From NCBI GenBank assembly GCA_037976565.1, contig CP137668.1, forward strand, positions 35,850,088 to 35,914,087: a stretch of DNA of 64,000 nucleotides. Direction: 5' to 3'. The notes beneath the pieces were generated by a model. That model searched no databases. It was not told the DNA's origin and saw only the letters and a program-made list of their open reading frames with translations. Position numbers and translations under genes: made by a program. The first letter of the stretch is position 1, and each line of letters begins with the position of its first letter. This document shows positions 45,751 through 58,397 of this stretch, piece by piece. This DNA is from Mesocentrotus franciscanus (taxonomy: Eukaryota; Echinodermata; Echinoidea; Camarodonta; Strongylocentrotidae).

Positions 45751-46780
45751 GTCAGGGCCACACTGCGATATCATAAACATATACAGCTCACTATCGCTAC
45801 TTTTTACTGCAAAAACTGTTGGGTATAATATTGCCTCCAACAAAAGGGCAATTATGCACAAAAGGGTAATTAACCAACATTTGTGAAATTATATACACCC
45901 AAGTCGGGTGGTTTTTGCTCAAGTTTTTGATGAAATATGATCATAATTGGGCAAAACATTACTCAGGTTGGGGCATGGAATCACCCACAGTTGGTCAGAT
46001 GCATAACTGCCCTTATGTGGATAACTATTTTAACAAGTATTTTTCAGAGTGTATGAAAATACACTCAAAAAGAAAACTTTGTATTAAATATGTCTAAAGT
46101 CTCGATTTTTCCATCCTGGAAGTTTCCATCTTTCATTTCTCAGGACTAAAATCAAACACAGAGTATGTCTCATTAATTGCACCTTACGTGAGATTCATTT
46201 TCAGATAGCCTGGATCCTTTCAGCTGCTGAATGAAATGAAATGAAACTGAGTCTACATCTACTCTAGATAACTAAGGAAACAGTTTACAATGCACATTAT
46301 GCACTGAGCTAATATTAATTTTGCTAAAAGTTAATAAAAGTTAGTAAAAGTTCCAGTTGCAGTTGGGTCTTAATCTAGGCTCCAGGTTTTATGTGAGGTA
46401 GAGTGTTGGGCCCAGAGTTTCAGTTAGGTACTCAAATAGTGTTAGAAATTGACCAAAGCGCAATTGCTGCTGGTTTTTCAATCCATTATACATATCAATA
46501 ATATGCAGTGCAGTCATAGGCTATATTTCTCAATCTTAGTAAAAAATATCATGTACATATAACCTTCAATCTTTTTTTGCAATGCTTAACAACTTGAAAG
46601 CATGCAAAGGGTTAACAAAAATTATATCTACCTTAGATACCTTATACGAAATAAACATCGGTGAAACATGCCCCAGGCTGTTTATACAGAAAGCCATCAA
46701 CATAAAAGGAAATGAAATACCCTATTTCCCAAAGGGATCCTAACTTCAAAATATTTTCTTCTGAGTTTATTCTAAAAGCT
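45751..46780. other. no gene seen
   Basis: AT-rich, short frames only. Confidence 0.4.
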
Positions 46781-46985
46781 TCTGAAGAAACAAAGTACCC
46801 AAACGACGAACCCAGAGGGAATATGTAACTCTCCCCACCCACTCAAGAACTCGGATAATGGGGACCTCGGGGCTCATCCGTACAAACATAAAATACCTGG
46901 AGATAGTTGTTTTCACCCAGTTTGAAACCAGTAGAATGTTCTTCGTACCAAATGATAGGTGCACGGGTAAGAAGATGAATCTATT
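46781..46985. other. coding-like GC-richer segment, strand unresolved
   Basis: On plus a frame runs from about 46797 through RTNIKYLEIVVFTQFETSRM to TG before a donor-like GTAAGA at 46956. On minus another frame reads APIIWYEEHSTGFKLGENNY before GTATTT. Both look partly protein-like; only one, if either, can be real. Neither is recognised. Confidence 0.2.
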
Positions 46986-47290
46986 CGCTACATTGAAATA
47001 GAATCTTTAATGTAACAACTGGTAACAATTTTGCATGTTTCAAAGAGAACTGCTGTTTTGTGATACATTTTTATTGTATGCACCTCAACATTTAATCAGA
47101 AGAAGAGCAGGAGAGTCCTCAAATCCACAATTATTTTCAGAGCAATAAATAGGCACCATTCTTCTCTTGATGTTGTAGTAATATTTATATTTAATTACCA
47201 AATAATATCAAAGGAAAAATAAAAATACAGCAATGGCACTTATAGTGTATTCAATGGATGTCATGTAGCCATCCATTCAATAAATCTGTC
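46986..47290. other. nothing recognised
   Basis: AT-rich spacer. Confidence 0.4.
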
Positions 47291-47510
47291 AAATGAATTT
47301 TACCGATATAAGAGTTCCCTTTAAATAAACATCTCTGCAAAAAGAAAGAACAGATTATTAAAGGAGAAATGAATTATACAGCTATCTGAATAATTAATGC
47401 AAGGCTGAGGCTTTACATGAACTAGCTTGCATGGAGATGGGAATAATAATAGAGCCACTTTGCTTCCATAGCAACCCTCTTTTCACATCTACTGTAAAGG
47501 AATTTAGATT
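47291..47510. promoter_or_regulatory. candidate conserved regulatory block
   Basis: Non-repetitive sequence with GAATAATTAATGCAAGG (homeodomain core), CATGGAGATGG and an X-box half site CCATAGCAACC. The call rests on motif density only. Confidence 0.22.
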
Positions 47511-47520
47511 GTTATCTTTT

Positions 47521-47825
47521 CAGAGAGAGAGAGAGAGAGAGAGAGATTTCCTTGAGAAGTGCTTGCCAATTGATTTCAGAGTGACTCATAAGACCATCTA
47601 TATTGAATGAAACAATAGCATGGAGGTACATGTATGTATTTGTTAGGGTGCTGAAGTTCTATTTAAAACAGAATCTGGAATTGAGAGAGGGAGAGGGAGA
47701 GAGAGACAATCAGACAGACAGATAGACACAGAGTGGAGGGGGGTTGGGGAGGTGAGAGAGACAGACAGAGAAATAGACAGACAGAGGGGGTTTAGCGAGG
47801 GAGGAAGAGAGAGAGAAAGAGTATT
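47521..47825. repeat. GA-rich tracts
   Basis: (GA)n at 47522-47547 and longer purine-rich GAGAGA/CAGACAGA sequence at 47680-47822. Confidence 0.9.
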
Positions 47826-48530
47826 TAATGATTGAAATGTTAGGCATATTTATAAACATCAAATCTTTAACAAACATAACAAATTCTAAATTTAGAGTGT
47901 AAAAGATGGCCTTAAATTGGCAACACTTCATGGACATCACTCAGACAGTTAGCCATCATATTTGGAGAGTTGGAGAGAAGAAGTAAAAGATTTGTTTCTA
48001 CTGATTTCTTTCTGTCACATACAACCAACATTACGATGCTTAGTGAGATCTTAATTATTTGAAATCGGGGTTGTACAGCACTTATTACCTCAAAAGACAT
48101 AACAGTGAGAACAAGCCTAGTGCCTCTAGCACCTTAGGGTGAAGGTAATGAATGGTTTTAATTCACTCAATCAGTCATGGATAGAAGCACCTAGAGTTGA
48201 GAAATGAAAAATATATTACCAGAGCCATGATGAAGTGCAATATGTGACTAAATCAGACATTGTTGTTTTGCAATCAACACATCTGCAAGAACATATGGTT
48301 TCAACGTATATTACAGTATGATTTTTCTGTATTCTAGGTGATAAACTCTTTCATATAATCTTCCATTCATGATTGTAAACTTGGTGATATAACAGGCAAG
48401 CTGTGTCAAAGTGTATGATGTATCTGGGTTATATGTCATGTACATGTAGGCCTATATGACAATAGAGGTTGTACATAATATATGACATAATTATTGATGT
48501 TCCAGCTACAATATGGGAACACAAATGCTT
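47826..48530. other. nothing recognised
   Basis: AT-rich. Confidence 0.4.
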
Positions 48531-48580
48531 TTTCTTCCTCCCTTTCTGTCTCCTCTTCATTCTCTCATTCTTCCCCCTTC

Positions 48581-48620
<40 letters not shown>

Positions 48621-48720
48621 TCACACCTTTTCTGTCTCCCTCTGTCTCCCTTTTCTCCATCTCTGTCTCTTTCATGCTCATTGTCTCACTCATTGACTAT
48701 CTTTTTCTCTCTCTGCATTG
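48531..48720. repeat. (CT)n and CT-rich tract
   Basis: A clean CT run at about 48586-48620 inside a longer T/C-rich stretch. The Ser/Leu frames are artefacts. Confidence 0.9.
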
Positions 48721-49098
48721 CCTCTGGCTGAGTTGAAAGAGGAGCAATGAGAGCTTTCCATCTCTCTTCATCCCTCATCTTGAGTGCAGTGTAAGCAGGA
48801 TTTTGACCCAATATGATAATTGTGTTTTCTCTACCACATAAACATATACTCGAGATATACCACATCCATTCCACTAAGATGTGCTAAACATAATACATGC
48901 AACGTTTATAATTGGTGAACAAAAACTAAACAAAAACTAGAACAATGAAGAAACTCTATTTAAATGCTTTACTGCTTCTATTACGAAATGGAATTTTAAC
49001 CCATGAAATATGTAGCTCAAGATGACTCATGCTGGAAGATGAGTTTTAAACAAAAATCAAATTGAATCTAACACTAACAGCTTAAAACAAAACTTTAT
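48721..49098. other. nothing recognised
   Basis: AT-rich. Confidence 0.4.
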
Positions 49099-49170
49099 AT
49101 TACTCTCTCTTTCTCTCTCTCTTGCTCTCTCTCTCTCTTTCTTTCCCTCTCCCTCTCCCTCTTTCTCATT
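49099..49170. repeat. (CT)n microsatellite
   Basis: CTCTCTTTCT-type repeats with a few interruptions. Confidence 0.9.
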
Positions 49171-50640
49171 GTTTCTAAATAATTTTTCCTCCTATAACTC
49201 GGTCTCACTTCCATAACTCTTCTGAAATTACAAAGTTCCAAAATTTTTTTAATCTGATAGTATCATTCTGGCAATGGGCCCATCTAAATTCTGAGTAATT
49301 CCACCATAACATTGGAATTACTCAGAATTTGTTATGATGTTTGGACCATAGTGTAATTAGACGTTGTGCCTAATTTCATGCTGCCTATTTTCTATATTTG
49401 TCTCTTCCCTCTGCATGTAATAAATATACCACATTCTTCACCAATTTACATCTTTAAGTCGAACCATCTCTGTTATAACATATACTATGCAACTGGTATG
49501 CTAAGCATGCACCTGTCTTGTCAATATCACATTCCTTAAAGAGCCCCCACCTTGTTCCTCTCCCTATCGCTCTGATCAATAAACGCACCCAAGGGACACT
49601 CAGCATGGCATATATTAAAGAGGCATTCAACTGAGCTTTCATAGGGAAAATGATATCATATGGGGCATCATTTCACAAAACTGTCATAAGTACAACTTCG
49701 CCGACATCCCGGTGAAACGTGTGCATTTGAATTAGCATGTGTTTTGATGAGATGTTGCCAAACTTGTACCTTAATATGATGATTTTGTGACATGATGTCC
49801 AAGTTTCATGGAAGCGTTTTTTACTTGCACACAATCTGGCCTGTATACTACTCAAATTCAATTAAAGGTATTACAAAGTTTTGGTATGGGGTCATGAATT
49901 TGGTTCAAATGAACATATTGGAAGCATATGCGATTTTACAATATTCAATGATCGTTGTCGTGGTTGAAATCGAGTCTAAAGTAATGAAATTGAAAATAAT
50001 AAACTCTTTATGTTGTATAGCGCCCTCTCAAGACTGATATTACTTTAGCTTTAAAACAATGTTTCTTGACTACAATCAACCGATTTGCTATTCCCGTCTG
50101 GAAATTATATATCAGAACTGCATATTCTGAGATTTTCATTGTCATAGCTACCATGGAATGGCCTTAGGCGCTATTTGAAATATTTGAAATTTACCGGGAG
50201 CACCGGTAAATTTTGATTATTCAATTTGCTCGAAAGCAGAAATGTTTTAGCGGCTAATTTTTTTAGTACTTATAATACATCTACAGGGGCATCCAAATAT
50301 ATCAAAAATTTAAAGAATTACTATCCATCCAATTTCAGAATTTCCCAAAACTTTGCATTACCTTTATACCTGGTCCTGGGTGCAAAATCACCTTTAACAA
50401 AAGGAATAAAATTTAGACTTCAAGCAAACTTCCTTTGTTCAACCCGATATTGAACAAAAGCCTAACCCAGCATTGGGGTTAACTCTCAGTAGAATACGGG
50501 CCTTTATGTGCATCATATGAGAGTAGCCTTTATTAAATTGGACAGCATGACATGGATATGCGACACAGGCTCCAGCAAGAAATGCTCCACTGTCGATTAT
50601 CAACACTAACCAAATTCCCAACTTCAACCCAGGACCACAC
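49171..50640. other. no gene seen; short palindrome near 49290-49330
   Basis: ATTCTGAGTAATTCCA at 49290 and TGGAATTACTCAGAAT at 49312 are inverted, about 16 bp per arm with a 7-nt spacer: a small cruciform. The rest is AT-rich. Confidence 0.5.
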
Positions 50641-50940
50641 ATTATACGTAACCCTTACACTAAACCTAACTTAAAACCCAATTGATGGCAACCTAGCAAT
50701 AACCCTAACCCTAACACTAACACTAAACCTAACCTAACACCCAATGACAACCTAACCCTAACGCTAAACCTAACCTAAATCCTATCGGCAACCTAACCCT
50801 AACACTAAACCTAACCTAAATCCTATCGGCAACCTAACCTAACACTAAACCTAACCTAAAACCTAATGGCAACCTAGCAATAACCTAACACTAAACCCAA
50901 CTTAAAATGCAATGGCAACCTAGCAATAACCCTATATTTT
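50641..50940 (+). repeat. CCTAAC-rich minisatellite, ~50-60-bp unit
   Basis: About six units, each with CTAACACTAAACCTAACCTAA followed by a spacer such as TCCTATCGGCAAC or CCTAATGGCAACC and then CTAGCAATAAC. It includes short perfect CCCTAA runs. It is a telomere-like interstitial array with an imposed longer period. Confidence 0.85.
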
Positions 50941-52160
50941 TTTATGAAATAAAACCCAGAGCAGTTATTGCCACAGCAAATGTTGAATCAATCATAAAGT
51001 TGAAAGAATCCAGGACAAGGTTTGTTCTCTTCCATATTCATAGCTCTTAAACAGGCCTCCTTGTTGTAATGTGAACTCATATGAACATCTAGACTATGCA
51101 ATACTTTTTAATTGAGGAAGTCACGGCTGACACGCATGTACTACTGGTTGGTCGGTATAGTCATTGCTCTTTATTGCCCTCATAATGATTGTGCAAGATT
51201 ACGTAACTCCCCGCAGACCTCCCTTATAAAAATACTTTCCCATTCCCGGTGTTAGACTACTTCTCCCCATGCAAACTGCACCCTAGACTGAGGAGTTCCC
51301 CAAAAATTAATCTACTAAAATTAATTTTCCCTTTTAACAACTAAAATATTACAATTTAATAAATACATATATATAATCGTGTAAAGAGCATTGAAGTACC
51401 TCCCTCTAATTCCAAGAACTAGAATTTTCCTAGAATGATAAAAATCAAATATATAAGATATGCAGTAGCAAGTGAATAGAATATGACTTATAATGGAATA
51501 TGATTTCAAAAGGAATTTTAGGAGGGTCATCAAATATCACATGGCCATGTGGTGCCAAGTTTAACACTTGAATTATAATATATGATACAAAGGCTTAAAA
51601 TACACTTTGAACTTACTAGATAAAAACCAAATATATAAGTTATGCAATACCAAGTACATAGATAACATGTATGCCTTGCAAAAGCGATATTGTTTCCATG
51701 TTTTGGGAAAAGGAGTACAGGGGCTCAATTCATATTTCCAGTATCTGAAATGTTCCGTGTTTAATATACCATGAGAGAGATAAATCAAGTCTGCAAATTC
51801 AAACCAATGAAACATCCAATAATTACATTTTACAGCACTCTGCAAGTTGGATAAATCAAGCGTCTCAGAATTACACGCGTGAATGCGTATGTTCGCGTAT
51901 CTGTATGTGTTATATTGATTGGTAAATACATAATGTATTTTGTATCGAATAAGTCAAGCCCCTACTGCATGGAAAAACAATCAAATAACTACTTGACTTG
52001 GGTGTGGATAAGAGTTTAAAGCCAATAATGTTGAAAAATAATCGTAGACATGCAAACAAAAATCTCATTTATGAGAATTTAAATAGTGTCAATTTTCAGA
52101 GTGTATTGTTATTACTAAACTTCAATAACACTGAACGTTAAAGGAGTCCATTTACCCAGG
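50941..52160. other. nothing recognised
   Basis: AT-rich; short frames only. Confidence 0.4.
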
Positions 52161-53021
52161 AAAATGCAGATCATCATCAAGGTCTTCGTGATACACTGAT
52201 TAAGTTACATAAACAGATGGCTAGGATTGTTCTCCAAGTCAATATACTTACCCCAAGTTCAGAAATGTTCTTAAAACTCAAGTGGATGAACATGGAAAAA
52301 CGTTGGCAATTCCAGAAATGTAAACTTATGTTTGATATTGTGAACGGTAATTCCTCCTCATATCTTCCAAGATATGTTTACTTAGTCTGCAACAACACAT
52401 CGTTATAGCACTAGAATTTCTCATACTCGTGGATTAGTCATCCCAAAAGTTAAAACTGAAAATGGTAGAAGGGCCTTTTCTTTTGAAGGTGCAATTATCT
52501 GGAACAACCTTACAAGTGAAGTACGAAATACCCAAACCAAGCAGTCCTTTTGCACAAGTTACTTGAGAAAAATGTAAATAAAACCCAAAACATAGCACAT
52601 GCAAATAGGGAGTCTGTCACAAACTTGAATATATAATACTTATCAATTACAGATTACTGTATCTCTCACAATTATCCTACAAATGACACATTATGTATAC
52701 TTATGTTTAGACACTCTTTTACTATGATATAAGGATTTGTTTGCAAAATATGTTTATGTATGATTTTCTTGATTTCCTTATTGACTTGCTGAGTTAACAT
52801 TTAAATTTGAAATTTTATCTGTATTCTTTCTGGTATATCATGATTACTATTCATCTTGTAATGATATTTTCATGTATATGTATGTCTTTATATGTATTTT
52901 CATGTATATGTATGTCTTTATATGTATTTTCATGTTATGCAGGGCCCCAAGTATAACAGTATTTTAACTACTGATGGGGCTACCCTGTTGAAATAAAACG
53001 CAATAAATAAATAAATAAAAA
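52161..53021 (+). pseudogene. 5'-truncated LINE (CR1/Jockey-like), frameshifted
   Basis: The first frame reads LIKLHKQMARIVLQVNILTP, then SSEMFLKLKWMNMEKRWQFQ and YLPRYV. After about 52385 the reading frame shifts and continues with HRYSTRISHTRGLVIPK, TENGRRAFSFEGAIIWNNL, RNTQTKQSF and stops at 52575-52577. This is the characteristic C-terminal end of non-LTR reverse transcriptase ORFs (QxxARIVL...TPSSE...RxFQxCxLM; then P-T-GRRAFSFxGAxxWN). The 3' UTR has ATGCAGGGCCCC and GGGGCTACCCTGTTGAAATAA and ends in an (AAAT)n tail. The 5' part with the catalytic domain is absent and the copy is dead. Confidence 0.88.
52869..52935 (+). repeat. 32-bp tandem duplication in the LINE 3' UTR
   Basis: TTTCATGTATATGTATGTCT plus the next twelve bases occurs twice head-to-tail, followed by a partial third copy. 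Confidence 0.85.
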
Positions 53022-53597
53022 ATGTCAAATTGTTTGTTTTGAATTTCTACAGAGAAAAAATTGTCAAATAGATTCTTGAAAAGGGAAACCAGGAAGTACT
53101 TTACTCATACTTCTATTCTATATACTTCTAGACCAAAGTTTGGTCCCCCCATGAAGTCAAGTACAAATTCCTCATCAGGTGACAAGTAATGTAACTATTA
53201 AAAACAGCAACAAATAATTGAAATATAATTACCATAGTTACTAATATCTTGGATTGAAAAGATTAAGAAATTTAATTAACTAATAATAATTACCATATTT
53301 CTTGGACTGCACTGATTATTATCAATTAACTGATTATAATTATCAATTATCAATGCCTGTCAAAGATATTTAAGGTTTATGTTATAAAATACATTCTTGC
53401 TATACACTTCTAGGAGATTGGTACACTTTCAGGCCCTTTTGATTCTTAGCAGACAATATTTCACATTCAATTAATGCCTCTACTAGAGCACAAACAAGAC
53501 AAATCCAAAATATCAAGTAAAAATGATACTTCTAATTTCATTTTTTTTTCAGTTTATCATTCCCTTCTACCTCTATTACATATTGGGCCTAATTACA
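53022..53597. other. nothing recognised
   Basis: AT-rich. Confidence 0.4.
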
Positions 53598-53698
53598 TGT
53601 AATATTCATTCTTGACTTGCTCGTAATGGTCACTCTAAACCACGATATATTAAATTCATTTTGGACTTGCTTGTAATGCTCACTCTAAATCATGATAG
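53598..53698 (+). repeat. ~54-bp tandem duplication
   Basis: GACTTGCTCGTAATGGTCAC...CACGATA and GACTTGCTTGTAATGCTCAC...CATGATA are two adjacent copies, each preceded by ATTCATT. Confidence 0.85.
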
Positions 53699-53727
53699 TT
53701 TCCAACACTAACAGACCATATCACCTG

Positions 53728-53800
53728 CAGAGAGCTAGAAGGATGTTAACGCTATGTGTAAAAGTAAAATGAGTGAACGCCCTTCTAGCTTTCAACATAT
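53728..53800. repeat. GCATTAAC-family hairpin, dispersed copy 6
   Basis: The left arm GAGAGCTAGAAGGATGTTAA faces the right arm GAACGCCCTTCTAGCTTTC. Here the left arm carries the GATGTTAA variant usually seen on the right arm, and the right arm the GGGCGTT type, so the copy looks inserted in reverse. Confidence 0.8.
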
Positions 53801-54599
53801 GATACAGCCTTAGGCCATGCACTGCAGCAAGAAATTATAATGCATAGATTTATTCATAGCTGACCCAAACTTGTACTGTGGCCAATTTACACGTACAAAG
53901 CGACACGATTCTGTAGTGATTACACAGCCAGCCAGATGTTGATTCTGTTATCAGCCGCATATCATTTACGAAAGCTGATACTTTTGGCCAAGGATGGGCA
54001 CTGACTACTTCAGGACAAAAATGAAAAAAAAAAATATTCAAGAGGGAATTTACATGTAGTCTTAGAAGGCCATAAAATAGAAAACTAAAAGGGTCATTTT
54101 GAATTATGTTAATTCTGTTAAACTAGAGAGTTTACTTTCCAAATACTGGTGGAACTTTATCTTGATTTTCATGCTAGGATACTTCTGTTTCTTCTGTTAT
54201 TTCTGTATTTCTTTTTAAAATAATTATTTGTATCATGCCAATATAGATATGCTAGAATATCAATAATACCAGTCTGTTATGTAGTGTGTATTTCAAATAT
54301 ATTTCCATACCTTTAAAGTTAAAAATCTGAAAGAAAAATTTAAATTGTTTTGAGAGATATAAATAAATAAATTTAAAAAAAATGAATGCAGAATAATGGT
54401 TTCTGTTTTAAACATGTTAACTACAAGGCTTCAAGCATTGGTATCTTTGAAACAATAATCCGTGCTAAAGCTACATGTATATTTTCACAAATACCCTAGC
54501 ATTTCTTATTCACATAGAGCAACTGCACGCCCACATTTCCAAATAACTTTCAGCTAATATTGGACCAATATATCCTAACTCTTGTTCCATTATGCTTTC
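53801..54599. other. nothing recognised
   Basis: AT-rich. Confidence 0.4.
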
Positions 54600-54812
54600 A
54601 CCCCCCTCCCATCCCCTCACCCTCTCTCTCTCTCTCTCTCTCTCTACTACTTATCTCTTCCCCCCCCCTCTTTCCCTCTCTCTCTCTCTATCTCCTATTT
54701 CCCTCCCTCCCATCTATGTCTGTATGTCTATCTCTACTCTTCTCCCTTATCTCCATCTCTTTCAAAATCTCTCTCTCTCTCTCTCTCGCTCTCTCTCTCC
54801 CCCTCCCCAATA
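54600..54812. repeat. CT-rich microsatellite field
   Basis: (CT)n at about 54622-54645, 54675-54690 and 54769-54800 in a C/T-rich stretch. Confidence 0.92.
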
Positions 54813-55524
54813 AGCTGTACTTCAAATTAATTTTTGCACGGTTGCTTCTGTTTCCTATGTAAGTAGTACAAGGGCACTTAATCAAATATTGAGCAGACAA
54901 ATGTACTTTTGAGTTATTAGGGAAATTCCATCAATTTTGCATCTATAAGGTCAAATGCAAAAAAAACTACATCCACCAAATAGAAGTGTATTCAAACTAA
55001 CAAAAAGTGGATGATTGACTGACTGAAAGTAAGGATGAGTGATATATGCACCAAATAAGTAATTTCCTGATGAATGATTGAGGGATGACATTAAAAAATT
55101 AAAAAACATGAAGAAAGGACAATTAAAAGGAACAAATCTATACTGAGAATACACGTTTGATTTTCAGCTCTCAAAAAATTAATCCATGGGGTGACTTATA
55201 TACTGTATGTACAGACATTATAGTGGATTATAATCACTGATGTACAGTTATTGAAATCAGATTTAGTATGAGGACAATATAATTATAATGCTTGAATAAA
55301 GAAGAAAAAAACAGACAGAAACAGTTATAATGGATCCAAGTATTACAAGGCAAAGCACTTATCGATGCCGCTAATCATAAAAGAATAAATAATATCTGAT
55401 GTCAAAATGTATGATGTCAGTCCCATTTACTACTTGAACTATCCCATTCCCATAGGCCTAATACAGGAAGCGCCTTGTTCCCTAATAGGCAATAATTTAA
55501 GGAATTACAAGGTAAACATCTTAC
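54813..55524. other. nothing recognised
   Basis: AT-rich. Confidence 0.4.
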
Positions 55525-55570
55525 CACAGCGACTGTTCCTGGAGACTTTATATGCGTTCCGGAATGCATT
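55525..55570 (-). CDS. weak micro-exon candidate
   Basis: On the minus strand a 46-nt segment is framed by an acceptor CATCATTCTACCCAG and a donor GTAAGATG. It is open in two frames (HSGTHIKSPGTVAV or AFRNAYKVSRNSRC). The signals are decent but the length gives little coding information. Confidence 0.2.
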
Positions 55571-56220
55571 CTGGGTAGAATGATGCAATCCCTCAGAAAT
55601 CTAAATAGAATCCTCATACAAAATTCACAGGTGTTGACAGTTATATCGCATGTAATAGATCCGATAGCATTTCATACCCCTTTCTCCTTCTGTTTACCCT
55701 TGCAAACGTACAGGGTAGTCGGAGCCTGTAGATGGCTAGTGTGTTTAGGAGATGTTTGTTTTAAGAAGCGATTATGACAAATCCCGTCTGACAATGTCTT
55801 AGGGTCCTGTTTAGGATAGTGTCACGCACTTGCAGACTAATGTAGCTGGTTGGCAGTTGCTGATGTTCGAGTTCTGGTGTCTGAAGTTACGTCAAATTGA
55901 TATTTGATAGTTGATATTGTGAATTATAGCCACCAGAGGCCCTGAAAGCCAAGCTCAAGAGTCATGCAGAGTTAGAAATGTTATGGGCGGCACTTTCCAC
56001 AGTGGGTGAATGATGTAATGTATCACAAGCAAGAGATGTCAGAGAACTAGCAGTGCTTTTCAATATGAATTCAATATAAGCCTACTGCTTCACTTTGTTT
56101 AAGCCACAAGTCCACAGAACTCACACAGCTATAGATTATGAAGAAACCAATGAATTCACACCAAGATTTAAGACAACTCTTTTATCACAATCGTTGTTAA
56201 AGGGCGTAAAGAATGAGAAA
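55571..56220. other. nothing firm
   Basis: Moderately AT-rich, no repeat and no convincing coding frame. Confidence 0.35.
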
Positions 56221-57000
56221 ATCACTTAAAGGTAAAATTTACTCCATCCTGAGTAGGATCACATCGGAGAGGCCTGAAGAGGAGGTGACTATACAGCCAC
56301 TCCCTTTTATTTACAAACTGGTGATTCCCCTCACCTTCACAAGACGGTGAACAAACGTGATGAAGTCTGAATTCAGACGTTAATCCATCCTCCAAATATC
56401 CAACAATGACGGAGGGCAAAACAAACTGACAGGAATTTACATCAGACTTGATTTCCCTGTCACTTTAAGCAAAGAAGGGATGGAGACCGAGATGAAAAAT
56501 ACACCCACTTTCAGCTGCTGTGACAATCTAGAATTGATTCCACAAGCGTTGCCAATCATCGATCGACTGAAACTCCACAAGTTAGGTAAATCACGACTCA
56601 ATAAGCCATCGACACATGAGGAAGGGTGAGTTCTTGCGTAAAATTGGATTGGCAAATAGATGCAGTTTTCATCCGGCAGGGGGGAGGGAGGATGTAGGCA
56701 GTTACGATCATAAACACCTCTTGCTGAGACGAGACAACGCGCACGCATTCCCAAAGGGCAGTGCATGTCAGAGTCATGCAGCGATCTTCATCAGTGGCGT
56801 CTAATGCATGGGAAGGACATGTATGTTTGAAGAGAGAGAGAGAAAGAGACGCACCAGGGCCGAGAGAGAGAGTCGCTAGCAGACGACTTGAGCCTACAAA
56901 TGCAACTGGTCGGTGGTTGATAGAAGCATGGAATACAAGCCTCTCTCAAGTGCCTTCTTTCCACCAGTCGACCACTCGGTGTGTCAAGAGATTTTGATTA
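56221..57000 (-). promoter_or_regulatory. GC-richer block, possible minus-strand promoter/5' UTR
   Basis: GC is above the flanks with scattered CpG and short GA tracts at 56831-56876. On minus a strong donor AAG/GTGAGG lies at 56334, and the sequence upstream to about 56.9 kb lacks a long protein-like frame, as expected of a 5' UTR exon. The 109-codon frame at 56437-56766 is not recognised. This is inference; no TATA or initiator is evident. Confidence 0.25.
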
Positions 57001-58275
57001 GCTTCAATTCCTTGTGCATACACGCACACATGCACATGTTAACAGCACGAATCTCAGGAATCAGTTGAGCGTACATACATGCTGTTATCTAGGTTAAGGT
57101 CTTTGATAGTCAATTTTGTCCCAATGCTTAAAAATGTACCGGCAAATTTGTAAAAGTGTATGAACTATCCTTACAAGTGTATGAACTATCCTTTTACCAA
57201 AATATTTCTATGCTTAGTATGTTTACATTCTGATGAATTCATACTTCATATACATCAATAAGAATATCAATGCATAGTACCTGTAGAATGTACAATTACA
57301 AATGTTTAACTATCCTTTTTACCAATATACATGTATCTTTGTGTTTTCTATTGCTTCAATGAATTAATTCTTTGCTATCTACTATTCAAATCAATACATT
57401 CAAATGCCACATGACTATGCCTACATTCACTTCTGCTATTCAGTGAATTTGAGAAATCATCATTTTTATATTACCAAAATTGATATTTGATAATTATGTT
57501 TTCAATACCCTCTCATATTGATGTTAACAATAATACTTTTAACTTAATGTATGCTATGCATCTCTAAGTGCTTTGCAAATGAATTTCACAGCAGCCATCA
57601 GATCAAGACTTGCCTACACACAATGTGTGCACATTCTCCACTCCTTAGGGATTGGACTGAATTGGATTAGATAATATTAATCTATATAATAATCAATTTC
57701 TTTCTCAGCGAAGTTCAAAGAGGCTTTCTATCTAAACAAAAGAAATTACAGTTTTCAAGTTATTTTCTATTACCACACACAAAACCAAACATAACAACTG
57801 CACCTTATACATGTAAATGCAATAAGATGAATACTTTATACAGAGCATTTGAAAAATGAAAATAAAACACTTAAAAGTGCTTTTCATTTGAAACTATCAC
57901 ACTGCAAATACTGAACTACTCTAATTGTAAGTCCTTTGTTCTCTGATTAAACTATATAAATTTCCTGAAAGAGAAGTACATCATATATTCTGCAAACTGC
58001 GTTTTAGGTGTCAATAACTTGTTGAATTGCACTGTTAGCTCCTTTGATAACATTTACATTATTTTTTTTTGTTGCCTCGATACTTGTGGGTGATGCCTGG
58101 AGCAAAGTCCATGTAAATTGAAATTCAAATTGAACCCAGATGGGGTCTTCAATTAGCACTTAGAGGATAAAATAAGCACTTTGGGAAGCGCAAATTCATC
58201 ATCATCACATTTTATCCCTTGTGTTTCTTTGTCGGAGATAACCCCTTACCTGTCCCCTTACGATAGATGGAATCG
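57001..58275. other. nothing recognised; 22-bp duplication near 57160-57200
   Basis: AAGTGTATGAACTATCCTT occurs twice in tandem; otherwise AT-rich unique sequence. Confidence 0.5.
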
Positions 58276-58302
58276 TCATGGTAACTGCATGAGTTACCAT
58301 GA
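58276..58302. promoter_or_regulatory. perfect 11-bp inverted repeat with X-box half sites
   Basis: TCATGGTAACT and its exact inverse AGTTACCATGA are separated by GCATG. GGTAAC/GTTACC are X-box half sites, so the palindrome could bind a dimeric factor or form a hairpin. Confidence 0.55.
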
Positions 58303-58397
58303 TGATGAAACATAATCAGACTAAAAGCCAGGCAGGTAAATACAAAAATGGGGACTGATATGCCGATGGGAGAAATAGAGCATGTGAGTGGATGCCC

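Noticed and set aside
33331..50940. True telomere or recent chromosome fusion point
   Set aside because: The CCTAAC arrays are degenerate, interrupted and interstitial, without long perfect telomeric runs.
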